Part shown: positions 1 to 6,633 of the stretch, piece after piece
Layout of the letters: each line of letters begins with the position of its first letter
How positions within the stretch are numbered: the stretch's first letter is position 1
NCBI GenBank assembly: GCA_937943045.1
Contig: CALEBN010000035.1
Span: 1 to 22,603 of the forward strand
DNA length: 22,603 bases
DNA from: an uncultured Collinsella sp.
GTDB taxonomy: Bacteria > Actinomycetota > Coriobacteriia > Coriobacteriales > Coriobacteriaceae
Direction of reading: 5' to 3'
The notes under the pieces: model-generated
Told to the model about the DNA's origin: nothing
The model's input: the letters and a program-made list of their open reading frames with translations, nothing else
The model's database searches: none
Program-made: the position numbers and the translations under genes

Positions 1-645
1 CTTGATGATCTTGCGCAGCGACTCCATGATGTCGGAACGCACCTTGCGATAGACCTTGGCCTCGTTGTTGATCTTGGCCACGTAGTTGTCGGCGCCAACA
101 TGGATCACGCGGGCGCGCAGCAGGCCCGAGTCGATAAAGCTGCCACTCATGAGCTCGGAGCCTGGCTGCTTTTTGATGAGATCGCTCTCGCCCGTCAGCA
201 GGCTCTCGTTAACGAGTGCCTCACCCGACACCACCACGGCGTCGGCCGGAATCTGGTCACCGCGCCCCAGGCGAATGATGTCGTCGAGCACGATCTGGTC
301 CAGGTCGAGCTCCACCTCGGCACCGTCGCGCACCGCAATGGCCTTCTTAGAGGTCAGCAGTGTGAGCTTATCGACCATCTTCTTGGAGCGCATGGACTGG
401 ATGACGCCGATAGCGGTATTCAAAAACACCACGAACAGGAACGTCAGGTTCTTAAACGAACCGGTCAGCAACACCAAAATCGCCAAGACCGCGTTGATAA
501 GGTTGAACAGCGTGCAGAGGTTTTCGATGATGAGCTCACGGACCGATTTGGTTTTAAACTCCATGTTGCGGTTGATCTTACCGGCGGCGATGCGCTCCTC
601 GACCTCGGCGGTCGAAAGTCCACGCTCGATATCCGTTACTGCCAT
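1..645 (-). CDS. Cation-translocating P-type ATPase, CtpE-like (N-terminal 215 codons; 3' end outside window)
   Basis: Translating the minus strand from ATG 645 gives an open frame of 215 codons that reaches the window edge. It starts MAVTDIERGLSTAEVEERIA, the usual N-terminal cation-ATPase segment. Two hydrophobic stretches follow (about residues 40-62 and 68-88). The actuator domain then carries LDDIIRLGRGDQIPAD and the dephosphorylation loop LLTGESD (TGES at 151-154). The order and wording resemble mycobacterial CtpE, a P-type ATPase linked to calcium uptake, but ion specificity cannot be read because the phosphorylation domain (DKTGT) and later membrane helices are missing. An in-frame ATG at 657 is possible. 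I prefer 645 because a GGGA stretch lies just upstream. The gene follows tRNA-Arg(CCG) and its terminator. The family assignment is firm; the CtpE subgroup is an inference. Confidence 0.9.
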   Translation of the reverse strand, partial: MAVTDIERGLSTAEVEERIAAGKINRNMEFKTKSVRELIIENLCTLFNLINAVLAILVLLTGSFKNLTFLFVVFLNTAIGVIQSMRSKKMVDKLTLLTSKKAIAVRDGAEVELDLDQIVLDDIIRLGRGDQIPADAVVVSGEALVNESLLTGESDLIKKQPGSELMSGSFIDSGLLRARVIHVGADNYVAKINNEAKVYRKVRSDIMESLRKIIK

Positions 646-676
646 ACCACGTCCCATCACGTCGCGTCGGTATAAG

Positions 677-712
677 AAGACCGCCCGGACCATGCGAGGT
701 TCGGACGGTCTT
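677..712 (-). terminator. Intrinsic terminator of tRNA-Arg(CCG)
   Basis: A 15-position stem (677-691 with 698-712) has one mismatch and one wobble around a 6-nt loop. Read on the minus strand it ends in CGGTCTT followed by CTTAT, a short U-rich tail. It starts 9 nt beyond the tRNA CCA end and separates the tRNA from the ATPase gene. The U-tract is imperfect, so efficiency is uncertain. Confidence 0.55.
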
Positions 713-720
713 ACGTTCGA

Positions 721-797
721 TGGTGCCCCATGTTGGATTCGAACCAACGGCCTTCTGCTCCGGAGGCAGACGCTCTAATCCCCTGAGCTAATAGGGC
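721..797 (-). tRNA. tRNA-Arg (anticodon CCG)
   Basis: The minus strand folds into a complete cloverleaf of 77 nt including an encoded CCA. The acceptor stem is GCCCTAT/ATGGGGC (one U-G pair), the D arm GCTC/GAGC, and the anticodon stem TCTGC/GCAGA is perfect. The loop CTCCGGA gives anticodon CCG (reads CGG), and the T arm is GTTGG-TTCGAAT-CCAAC. Its own promoter lies upstream and a terminator downstream. It is transcribed divergently from the aro operon. Confidence 0.95.
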
Positions 798-808
798 GAA
801 CGGTTGGC

Positions 809-838
809 ATTATACCCAAGTGCGCCACGGGCTAACAA
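809..838 (-). promoter_or_regulatory. Promoter of tRNA-Arg(CCG)
   Basis: On the minus strand a perfect -10 box TATAAT (814 to 809) is preceded, after an 18-nt spacer, by TTGTTA (838 to 833) as the -35 box. The predicted start is a few bases before the mature tRNA 5' end at 797. This is a strong sigma-70-like match. Confidence 0.8.
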
Positions 839-886
839 AAGAATAGAAAAAGCTTTGCAATTACGTGGGAGACACGGCGCAAAGGC

Positions 887-908
887 TCACTTTAGAACGC
901 AAAAGTGA
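887..908. promoter_or_regulatory. Operator-like inverted repeat upstream of the aro operon
   Basis: TCACTTT (887-893) and AAAGTGA (902-908) form a perfect 7-bp dyad with an 8-nt spacer. The centre-to-centre arm distance of 15 nt places both arms about 1.5 helical turns apart, which suits a dimeric DNA-binding regulator. It lies just upstream of the best -10 candidate for the aro operon and overlaps the expected -35 region, as a repressor site would. The regulator is unknown and none is encoded in the window. Confidence 0.4.
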
Positions 909-914
909 AACAAT

Positions 915-923
915 TAGTATAAA
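915..923 (+). promoter_or_regulatory. Candidate -10 region of the aro operon promoter
   Basis: The run TAGTATAAA contains overlapping -10-like hexamers TAGTAT (915-920) and TATAAA (918-923). No good -35 is seen: TTAGAA at 892-897 is 17 nt upstream of TAGTAT but matches the consensus poorly, which may mean activator dependence. Initiation would fall near 927-930, before the leader hairpin. Confidence 0.35.
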
Positions 924-928
924 CTCAC

Positions 929-991
929 ATGCACCATATATACACGGCTCGCGATGCGGGCCGTTTTTGCAAAAGTTATCCATCGAGGTGA
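929..991 (+). other. Possible 20-codon leader ORF before aroF
   Basis: ATG at 929 opens a 20-codon frame ending with TGA 989-991, inside the aroF ribosome binding site. The peptide begins MHHIYTARDAGRF and contains Tyr codons at positions 5 and 17 and Phe at 13. Codons 6-12 encode the whole stem-loop at 944-964. There is no Shine-Dalgarno sequence, and the ATG nearly coincides with the predicted transcript start, so translation would have to be leaderless. This is a weak candidate. Confidence 0.2.
944..968 (+). promoter_or_regulatory. Attenuator-like hairpin with T-run in the aro leader
   Basis: ACGGCTCGC (944-952) pairs with GCGGGCCGT (956-964): 9 bp with one G-U pair and a 3-nt loop, followed by an unbroken T-run at 964-968. 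This is an intrinsic terminator shape on the plus strand. No plus-strand gene lies upstream (the neighbouring tRNA is on the minus strand), so it can only act on the aro leader, 34 nt before aroF. No clear antiterminator was found. A T-box was considered, but none of its conserved boxes is present. Confidence 0.5.
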
Positions 992-1001
992 GAGGCACAC
1001 C

Positions 1002-2024
1002 ATGATTGCAATTTTAAAGCAGAGCGCCAGCGACGAGGCCGTCGGTCATATCGTCAGCTGGATTGAGAAGAAGGGTCTCAAGACCGACGTCTCGCGCGGC
1101 GAGAACGAGACCATCATCGGCCTGGTGGGCGATACGACCAAGATCGACCCGTTCCTGCTCGAGTCCATGGATGTCGTCGAGCGCGTGCAGCGCGTCTCCG
1201 AGCCTTTTAAGCGTGCCAACCGCAAGTTCCACCCCGAGGACTCCGTCATCGACTGCGGCCACGGCGTCAAGATCGGCGGCGATCAGTTCCAGGTCATCGC
1301 CGGCCCCTGCTCCGTCGAGGGCGAGAACCTCATCCGCATCGCACGCCGCGTAAAGGCCGCCGGCGCCACGATGTTGCGCGGTGGCGCCTACAAGCCCCGC
1401 ACCTCCCCTTACGCCTACCAGGGCATGGGCCCCGCCGGCCTGGACCTGCTATGCGAGGCATCCGCCGAGCTCGACATGCCGATCGTCACCGAGATCATGG
1501 ACCCGCGCGACGTGCAGGTTTTCTTGGATAAAAAGATCGACGTCATGCAGATCGGCGCGCGCAACGCGCAAAACTTCCCCCTGCTCAAGGAGGTCGGCAA
1601 GACCAGGACCCCGGTCCTGCTCAAGCGCGGCATGTCCGGCACGATTGACGAGCTGCTCATGGCTGCCGAGTACATCATGAGCGAGGGCAACGACAACGTT
1701 ATCCTGTGCGAACGCGGTATCCGCACCTTCGAGACCCGCACCCGCAACACCTTCGACCTTAACGCCGTGCCGGTGCTGCACCATCTGTCGCACCTGCCTG
1801 TTGTCGCCGACCCCAGCCACGCCACCGGCTACACCCGCTACGTTGAGCCCATGGCGCTCGCGGCGACCGCCTGCGGCGCCAACGGTCTGGAGATCGAAGT
1901 CCACGACGAGCCCAGCCGCGCATGGTCCGACGGCGCCCAGGCCCTCACCCCCGACCAGTTCGACGACACCATGCGCCGCATCCGCGCCATCCGCAAGGTC
2001 GTCTGCCAAGAGACCATGGAGTAG
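1002..2024 (+). CDS. aroF: 3-deoxy-7-phosphoheptulonate (DAHP) synthase, type I-beta with N-terminal regulatory domain
   Basis: This enzyme condenses phosphoenolpyruvate with erythrose-4-phosphate, the committed step of aromatic biosynthesis, in the cytoplasm. The 340-residue product has a ferredoxin-like (ACT-like) N-terminal domain of about 70 residues, as in Thermotoga-type DAHP synthases. A TIM barrel follows with GPCSVEGENL, LRGGAYKPRTSPYAYQG, IGARNAQNF, LLKRGMSGT and the metal-site segments CERG, DPSHATG and EVHDEP. The start at 1002 is chosen because GAGGTGAGAGG lies just upstream. An upstream in-frame ATG at 954 would place the leader hairpin inside the gene and has no binding site. 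The gene is first in the operon; the stop is 3 nt before tyrA. The N-terminal domain suggests feedback inhibition by Tyr and/or Phe, as known for that subfamily. Confidence 0.96.
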   Translation: MIAILKQSASDEAVGHIVSWIEKKGLKTDVSRGENETIIGLVGDTTKIDPFLLESMDVVERVQRVSEPFKRANRKFHPEDSVIDCGHGVKIGGDQFQVIAGPCSVEGENLIRIARRVKAAGATMLRGGAYKPRTSPYAYQGMGPAGLDLLCEASAELDMPIVTEIMDPRDVQVFLDKKIDVMQIGARNAQNFPLLKEVGKTRTPVLLKRGMSGTIDELLMAAEYIMSEGNDNVILCERGIRTFETRTRNTFDLNAVPVLHHLSHLPVVADPSHATGYTRYVEPMALAATACGANGLEIEVHDEPSRAWSDGAQALTPDQFDDTMRRIRAIRKVVCQETME

Positions 2025-2027
2025 CCC

Positions 2028-2942
2028 ATGGGTACGGTGAGAAACGCACGAGTCAACCAGGGCGGCCCCAAGTGCGCCGGCATCGTCGGCTTGGGCCTCA
2101 TCGGCGGCAGCTTTGCCCGCGGCTATGCGCAGGCGGGCGTTCGCGTGCTTGCCTGGGACCCCGACGATGACGTGATGACGGCCGCCAGCATGGGCACCGT
2201 TGCCGGCGAGCTCAACGACGAGACACTCGGTGAGTGCGACATCATCGTCCTGGCATGCTATCCCGAGGCATGCATCGAGTGGCTCGAGGCACACGCCCAG
2301 GCGCTCGCCGACGCCACCGACACCGAGGCCATCATGGGCCCCGTGGTGATCGACACCGTGGGTGTGAAGGGCATCGTGTGTGAGCGGGCCTTTGAGCTCG
2401 CACAAGAGCACGGCTTTTACTTTGTGGGCGCACACCCCATGGCGGGCACCCAGTTCTCGGGCTACGCTCATTCCAGCGCCGACCTGTTCCAGGGCGCACC
2501 GCTCGTGCTCGTTCCGCCCGCGGTAGACGATGCTCTTAAGCTGGAGCTCTTGGGCCAGGTGCGCGAGATGGTGCGTCCCTTGGGGTTTGGCAAGTTCAGC
2601 GTGACAACCGCCACCGAGCACGACCGCGTGATCGCCTTTACGAGCCAGCTCGCGCACGTGGTGTCCAACGCCTACGTAAAAAGTCCCACCGCCCAGGTCC
2701 ACCACGGCTTTTCTGCCGGCAGCTACCGCGACCTCACGCGCGTGGCACACCTCAACCCGCAGATGTGGTCCGAGCTCATGATCGACGACGCCGACGCGCT
2801 TGCCTTCGAGATCGACCACCTGATCGACTCGCTCGGCGCCTACAGCCGCGCGCTCAAGGACCGTGACCAGCGCTATCTGGAGAATCTCCTGGCCGAGGGC
2901 GATCGCATCAAGCGTGCACTCGACGACGAGAGCGCTCACTAG
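2028..2942 (+). CDS. tyrA: Prephenate dehydrogenase
   Basis: This enzyme oxidatively decarboxylates prephenate to 4-hydroxyphenylpyruvate, the tyrosine branch. In its 304 residues a Rossmann motif GLGLIGGS is seen at 21-28, with Asp44 after the second strand (LAWDPD), which favours NAD over NADP. GAHPMAGTQFSGY contains the catalytic His136. The C-terminal half is helical, with the dimerisation-type segment AFTSQLAHVVSNAY. There is no C-terminal ACT domain and no fused chorismate mutase. The latter activity is supplied by PheA downstream. The ATG is 3 nt after the aroF stop, with a GGAG in the aroF 3' end as binding site, so translation is probably coupled. TyrA placed second, before the chorismate genes, is an unusual order. 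Confidence 0.94.
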   Translation: MGTVRNARVNQGGPKCAGIVGLGLIGGSFARGYAQAGVRVLAWDPDDDVMTAASMGTVAGELNDETLGECDIIVLACYPEACIEWLEAHAQALADATDTEAIMGPVVIDTVGVKGIVCERAFELAQEHGFYFVGAHPMAGTQFSGYAHSSADLFQGAPLVLVPPAVDDALKLELLGQVREMVRPLGFGKFSVTTATEHDRVIAFTSQLAHVVSNAYVKSPTAQVHHGFSAGSYRDLTRVAHLNPQMWSELMIDDADALAFEIDHLIDSLGAYSRALKDRDQRYLENLLAEGDRIKRALDDESAH

Positions 2943-2978
2943 ACCACCCATCACGCCAGGTCGAAAGGACCATAGCTT

Positions 2979-4085
2979 ATGGCGATTACCATCGATATCG
3001 ACACCGCACGCCCCTACCAGGTACACGTGGGCACTTTCTTGCTGGAGCAGGCTGGGCCGCTCATTCGCGCCACCGCCGGAGGCACTCGCGCCGTCATCGT
3101 GACGGACACCAACGTAGGCCCCCTCTACCAGATGCCCGTCAAGCAGAGCCTGGAGGCATCGGGCTATGAGGTAAGCATCTGTACCTTCGAGGCCGGCGAG
3201 GCACACAAGCGCGCCGAGACCTACGTTGCCATTTTGGAGTTTGTGGCCGAGCATGAGCTTTCGCGCTCCGACGTGATCGTGGCGCTCGGCGGCGGCGTCG
3301 TGGGCGACGTGGCCGGCTTTGCGGCAGCCACCTACATGCGCGGCTGCAAGTTTGTGCAGATCCCTACGAGTCTGCTCGCCATGGTTGATTCGTCAGTGGG
3401 CGGCAAGACGGCCATCGACCTGGCCGCCGGCAAAAATCTCGCCGGAGCCTTTTGGCAACCGAGCGTGGTCATCGCCGATGTGGGATGCCTTGCCACCCTC
3501 GCGCCCGAGCAGTTCGCCGACGGCTGCGGCGAGGTCGTCAAGCACGCCGTGATTGCCGATCCGGAGCTTTTCGCCGAACTGGAGAAAACCCCGCTCACGC
3601 TAGAGCTGCTCAACCAGGACGTGGCCCGCGTGGCGCTCATAATCGCCCGCAATATCGACATTAAGCGCGCCGTGGTCGTTGCCGACGAACGCGAGACCAA
3701 CCAGCGCAAGCTCCTCAACTTTGGACACAGCGCCGGACATGCCGTCGAGGCCTGCGAGCACTTTGAGCTGGGACACGGCAACTGCGTGTCGATCGGCATG
3801 GGCATCATCACGCGTGCCGCAGCCCTGCACGGCATTTGCGATGCCGAGCTGCCCGGTCGCATCGAGGAGCTCTGCGCCCGCCACGGCCTCAAGACCCGCT
3901 GCGACCTAGATGCCGATGCCGTCTTTGCCGAGGCGCTCCACGATAAAAAGCGCGCGGGCGACACCATCGATCTGGTGATTCCGCACGACATTGGCCGTTG
4001 CAGCATCGACCGCACGCCGCTTTCCACCTTCCATGATTTAATTGCCGAGGGCCTCGGCCAGAAGGGAGACGCATCCGTATGCTAG
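2979..4085 (+). CDS. aroB: 3-dehydroquinate synthase
   Basis: This enzyme converts DAHP to 3-dehydroquinate using NAD+ and a divalent metal. The 368-residue protein shows the NAD-binding stretch ALGGGVVGDVAGFAAATYMRG (about 102-122), PTSLLAMVDSSVGGKT (129-144) and the substrate segment AAGKNLAGAFWQP. The likely zinc ligands are Glu185 (GEVVKH), His250 (NFGHSAGH) and His266 (LGHG), matching the family pattern. The start at 2979 is supported by AAAGGA about 8 nt upstream. It follows tyrA after a 36-nt gap and overlaps aroA by 7 nt (ATGCTAG), a sign of translational coupling. Length is normal for the family. Confidence 0.97.
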   Translation: MAITIDIDTARPYQVHVGTFLLEQAGPLIRATAGGTRAVIVTDTNVGPLYQMPVKQSLEASGYEVSICTFEAGEAHKRAETYVAILEFVAEHELSRSDVIVALGGGVVGDVAGFAAATYMRGCKFVQIPTSLLAMVDSSVGGKTAIDLAAGKNLAGAFWQPSVVIADVGCLATLAPEQFADGCGEVVKHAVIADPELFAELEKTPLTLELLNQDVARVALIIARNIDIKRAVVVADERETNQRKLLNFGHSAGHAVEACEHFELGHGNCVSIGMGIITRAAALHGICDAELPGRIEELCARHGLKTRCDLDADAVFAEALHDKKRAGDTIDLVIPHDIGRCSIDRTPLSTFHDLIAEGLGQKGDASVC

Positions 4086-5398
4086 CCCGCATCACCCCCT
4101 CCCCGCTCAAGGGCACCGTTCCCGCCATCGCGTCCAAGTCGATGGCGCACCGCCTCATCATCTGCGCTGCCCTTGCCAACGGCGAGACGCACGTCACTTG
4201 CAACACCACCTGCGCCGATATTGAGGCCACGGTGCGCTGCCTCACGTCGCTGGGCGCCCGCATCGAGACCGTCGAGGATGGCTTCCAAGTCCATCCCACC
4301 ATGAAGAGTATTGAGTTTGGCCTGCTCAAGGCACTTGCCGGCGGCACGCTCGACTGTGGCGAAAGCGGCTCTACGCTCCGCTTTATGCTGCCCGTCGCCT
4401 GCGCGCTGGGGGCTGAGGCAACCTTTGTGGGACAGGGCCGTCTGGGCGCCCGCCCGCTCTCCCCCCTTTCCGACGAGATCATTGCCGCCGGCTGCGATCT
4501 GCAGGGTCTGGGCGGTTTTCCGCTCAAGACAAGCGGCCGCATGCGCCCGGGCACCTTTATCCTGCCGGGCAACGTGAGCTCGCAGTACATCTCCGGCCTG
4601 CTGCTGGCAGCCCCGCTGCTGGCCCAGCCCTCCTGCGTGCAGGTGACCGGCCTAATCGAGAGCCGCCCCTATATCAACCTGACCATCCAGGCCATGAAGG
4701 CCTTCGGCGTCGAGGTCAACGTCGAGCGCATCCCCGCCAAGGACGGCCAACCCGAGATCACGAACTTCCGCGTGAGCAGTGGCTCGTACCGCACGCCTGG
4801 CAACGTGGCTATCGAGGGCGACTGGTCCAACGCCGCCTTTTGGCTGTGCGCCGGCGCCATCGGCTCCGACCCCATCACCGTCGAGGGTGTGTCGCTTAGC
4901 TCGGCCCAGGGTGATCGCAACGTACTTGCCGCGCTCTCGCGCTTTGGCGCCCGCATCGTCCGCTCCACCAACGCCGCCACCGTGCAGTCCGACAAGCTCG
5001 CCGGCTTTGAGATGAGCGCGCACGACATCCCCGACCTGGTGCCCGTTATCTCTGCCGTGGCGTCGTTGGCGCAAGGCCGCACGTTCATCCGCGGTTGCGC
5101 CCGCCTGCGCATCAAGGAATCCGACCGCCTAGCCACCACAACCCATGAGCTCACCGCACTGGGCGCGCAGGTGCGCATTGCCGGCGACGACCTCATCATC
5201 AAGGGTGTCGACGCCTTTACCGGCGGCGAGGTCGATTCGCACAACGACCACCGCATCGCCATGATGGCCGCCATCGCCGCGAGCCGTGCTACCGGCGAGG
5301 TAGTAATCCACGGCGCTGAGGCCGTCAACAAGTCCTATCCCGATTTCTTTGACCACTACCGCCTGCTGGGCGGCAAGGTCACGCTCGAGGAGGAGTAG
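4079..5398 (+). CDS. aroA: 3-phosphoshikimate 1-carboxyvinyltransferase (EPSP synthase)
   Basis: This enzyme transfers the enolpyruvyl group of PEP to shikimate-3-phosphate. The 439-residue protein opens with KGTVPAIASKSMAHR, holding the Lys20, Ser21 and Arg25 contacts. The PEP-site motif GESGSTLRF follows at 94-102, then GARPLSPL, RIKESDRL and DSHNDHRIAMM near the C terminus. The PEP loop reads G-E-S-G-S-T where enteric enzymes have G-N-A-G-T-A, so it resembles the Gram-positive (class II-like) group. The start overlaps the aroB end by 7 nt, and the stop is followed 1 nt later by the aroC ATG. Confidence 0.97.
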   Translation: MLARITPSPLKGTVPAIASKSMAHRLIICAALANGETHVTCNTTCADIEATVRCLTSLGARIETVEDGFQVHPTMKSIEFGLLKALAGGTLDCGESGSTLRFMLPVACALGAEATFVGQGRLGARPLSPLSDEIIAAGCDLQGLGGFPLKTSGRMRPGTFILPGNVSSQYISGLLLAAPLLAQPSCVQVTGLIESRPYINLTIQAMKAFGVEVNVERIPAKDGQPEITNFRVSSGSYRTPGNVAIEGDWSNAAFWLCAGAIGSDPITVEGVSLSSAQGDRNVLAALSRFGARIVRSTNAATVQSDKLAGFEMSAHDIPDLVPVISAVASLAQGRTFIRGCARLRIKESDRLATTTHELTALGAQVRIAGDDLIIKGVDAFTGGEVDSHNDHRIAMMAAIAASRATGEVVIHGAEAVNKSYPDFFDHYRLLGGKVTLEEE

Positions 5399-5399
5399 C

Positions 5400-6497
5400 A
5401 TGTCCTCGACCTTTGGCAACGTTTTGCACTTAAGCATCTTCGGCCAGTCGCACTCCCCCGCCATCGGCTGCTCGCTCGACGGTGTCCCCGCGGGCATCGC
5501 TGTGGACCAGGAGAAGCTGCAGGCCTTTTTGGACCGTCGTGCCCCCGGTCGCGACGAGACCGCAACCAAGCGCCGCGAGGCCGACGCCGCGCATATCATC
5601 GCCGGTGTGGTCGATGGACACACCACCGGCGCACCCATCGCCGCGATTATCGAGAACACCAACACGCGCTCCAAGGACTATTCCGAACTGCGCCGCAAGC
5701 CCCGTCCGGGACATGCCGATTACCCGGCGCGTGTGAAGTACCACAACATGCACGATGTCGCCGGCGGCGGGCACTTCTCCGGCCGCCTGACGGCCCCCCT
5801 GTGCATCGCCGGCGGTATTGCGCTGCAGACACTCGAGGCCCGTGGCATCAAGGTCATGGCGCACGTCGCGCAGATCGGTGGCATCTCCGACCTGCCCATG
5901 GACGACATGGTCTATCGCGAGGCCGATCGCAAGGCGATCCTTACGAACGACCTGCCCTGCATCGACGCAGCCGCTGCCGGTCGCATGCGCGAGGAAATTC
6001 TGGCCGCGCGCGACGAACTCGACAGCATCGGCGGCATTGTGGAGTGCGGCATCTACGGGCTTCCCGCGGGCATCGGTGACCCCATGTTCGATGGCATCGA
6101 AAACCGCATCGCGCAAATCGCCTTTGGTATTCCCGCCGTAAAGGGCGTGGAGTTTGGCATGGGCTTTGCGGTGGCAGCAATGCGCGGCAGCGAGAACAAC
6201 GATCCGTACCGCGTAGATGCCGAGACCGGCGAGATTGCAGTCGAGTCCAATAACGCCGGCGGCATCCTGGGCGGCATCTCCACCGGCGCACCCGTCATGT
6301 GGCGTATGGCCGTGAAGCCGACGCCCTCTATCGGTCGCGAGCAGCAGACCGTGGACATGGACGCCATGGAAAACGCCGAGCTCTCGGTCCACGGCCGTCA
6401 CGATCCCTGCATCGTCCCGCGCGCCGTCCCCGTAGCCGAGGCAGCCGCCGCCCTCGCGATTTGGGACGCCCTCCTCGAGGACGCCGCCCAACTCTAA
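5400..6497 (+). CDS. aroC: Chorismate synthase
   Basis: This FMN-dependent enzyme makes chorismate from EPSP. The 365-residue protein begins MSSTFGNVLHLSIFGQSHSP and has the family signatures RRAPGRDETATKRREAD, GHADYPARVKY and GGGHFSGRLTAPL. The distal part contains GGISTGAPVMWRMAVKPTPS and GRHDPCIVPRAVP. ATG 5400 is chosen over an upstream in-frame ATG at 5349 because homology starts there and the GAGGAGGAG at the end of aroA is an ideal binding site. It sits 1 nt after the aroA stop. After its stop lie a GC-rich hairpin and a long palindrome before pheA. Reduced flavin must come from elsewhere in the cell. Confidence 0.97.
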   Translation: MSSTFGNVLHLSIFGQSHSPAIGCSLDGVPAGIAVDQEKLQAFLDRRAPGRDETATKRREADAAHIIAGVVDGHTTGAPIAAIIENTNTRSKDYSELRRKPRPGHADYPARVKYHNMHDVAGGGHFSGRLTAPLCIAGGIALQTLEARGIKVMAHVAQIGGISDLPMDDMVYREADRKAILTNDLPCIDAAAAGRMREEILAARDELDSIGGIVECGIYGLPAGIGDPMFDGIENRIAQIAFGIPAVKGVEFGMGFAVAAMRGSENNDPYRVDAETGEIAVESNNAGGILGGISTGAPVMWRMAVKPTPSIGREQQTVDMDAMENAELSVHGRHDPCIVPRAVPVAEAAAALAIWDALLEDAAQL

Positions 6498-6505
6498 AAA
6501 TCTCC

Positions 6506-6525
6506 GGGGGCCAACTCCGGCCCCC
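6506..6525. other. GC-rich hairpin after aroC
   Basis: GGGGGCC (6506-6512) and GGCCCCC (6519-6525) form a perfect 7-bp GC stem with a 6-nt loop, 9 nt after the aroC stop. No T-tract follows on the plus strand, so it may be a weak terminator, a pause site or an mRNA 3' protector. Confidence 0.3.
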
Positions 6526-6536
6526 ACGCCCACCCA

Positions 6537-6612
6537 GTGATTTTTCTGGGACGGGGATTAAAAAATCATTAGGTACACAATGATTTTTTAATCCCCGTCC
6601 CAGAAAAATCAC
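6537..6612. repeat. REP-like palindrome with perfect 34-bp arms between aroC and pheA
   Basis: Positions 6537-6570 are the exact reverse complement of 6579-6612, with an 8-nt loop (AGGTACAC). The arms begin GTGATTTTTCTGGGACGGGG and contain T and A runs flanking the GC core. No flanking target duplication is visible and no reading frame lies inside. In RNA it would form a 34-bp duplex 21 nt before the pheA start. It shares GGGACRGG with the palindrome at 9033-9073, which suggests a dispersed REP-type family. No RAYT transposase gene is in the window. Confidence 0.85.
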
Positions 6613-6633
6613 CAACACGTGAAAGGGGCCTCC

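Noticed and set aside
840..1001. T-box riboswitch in the aro leader
   Set aside because: The leader is too short and lacks the conserved antiterminator T-box sequence and specifier stem; only a simple hairpin with T-run is present.
954..1001. Upstream ATG 954 as start of aroF
   Set aside because: It has no Shine-Dalgarno sequence and would translate the leader hairpin; ATG 1002 has GAGGTGAGAGG and matches the family N terminus.
1449..3254. 601-codon open frame on the minus strand opposite aroF/tyrA
   Set aside because: It is antisense to two genes with full catalytic motifs; its Val/Ala/Gly/His-rich translation has no domain and arises from the GC-rich third positions of the real genes.
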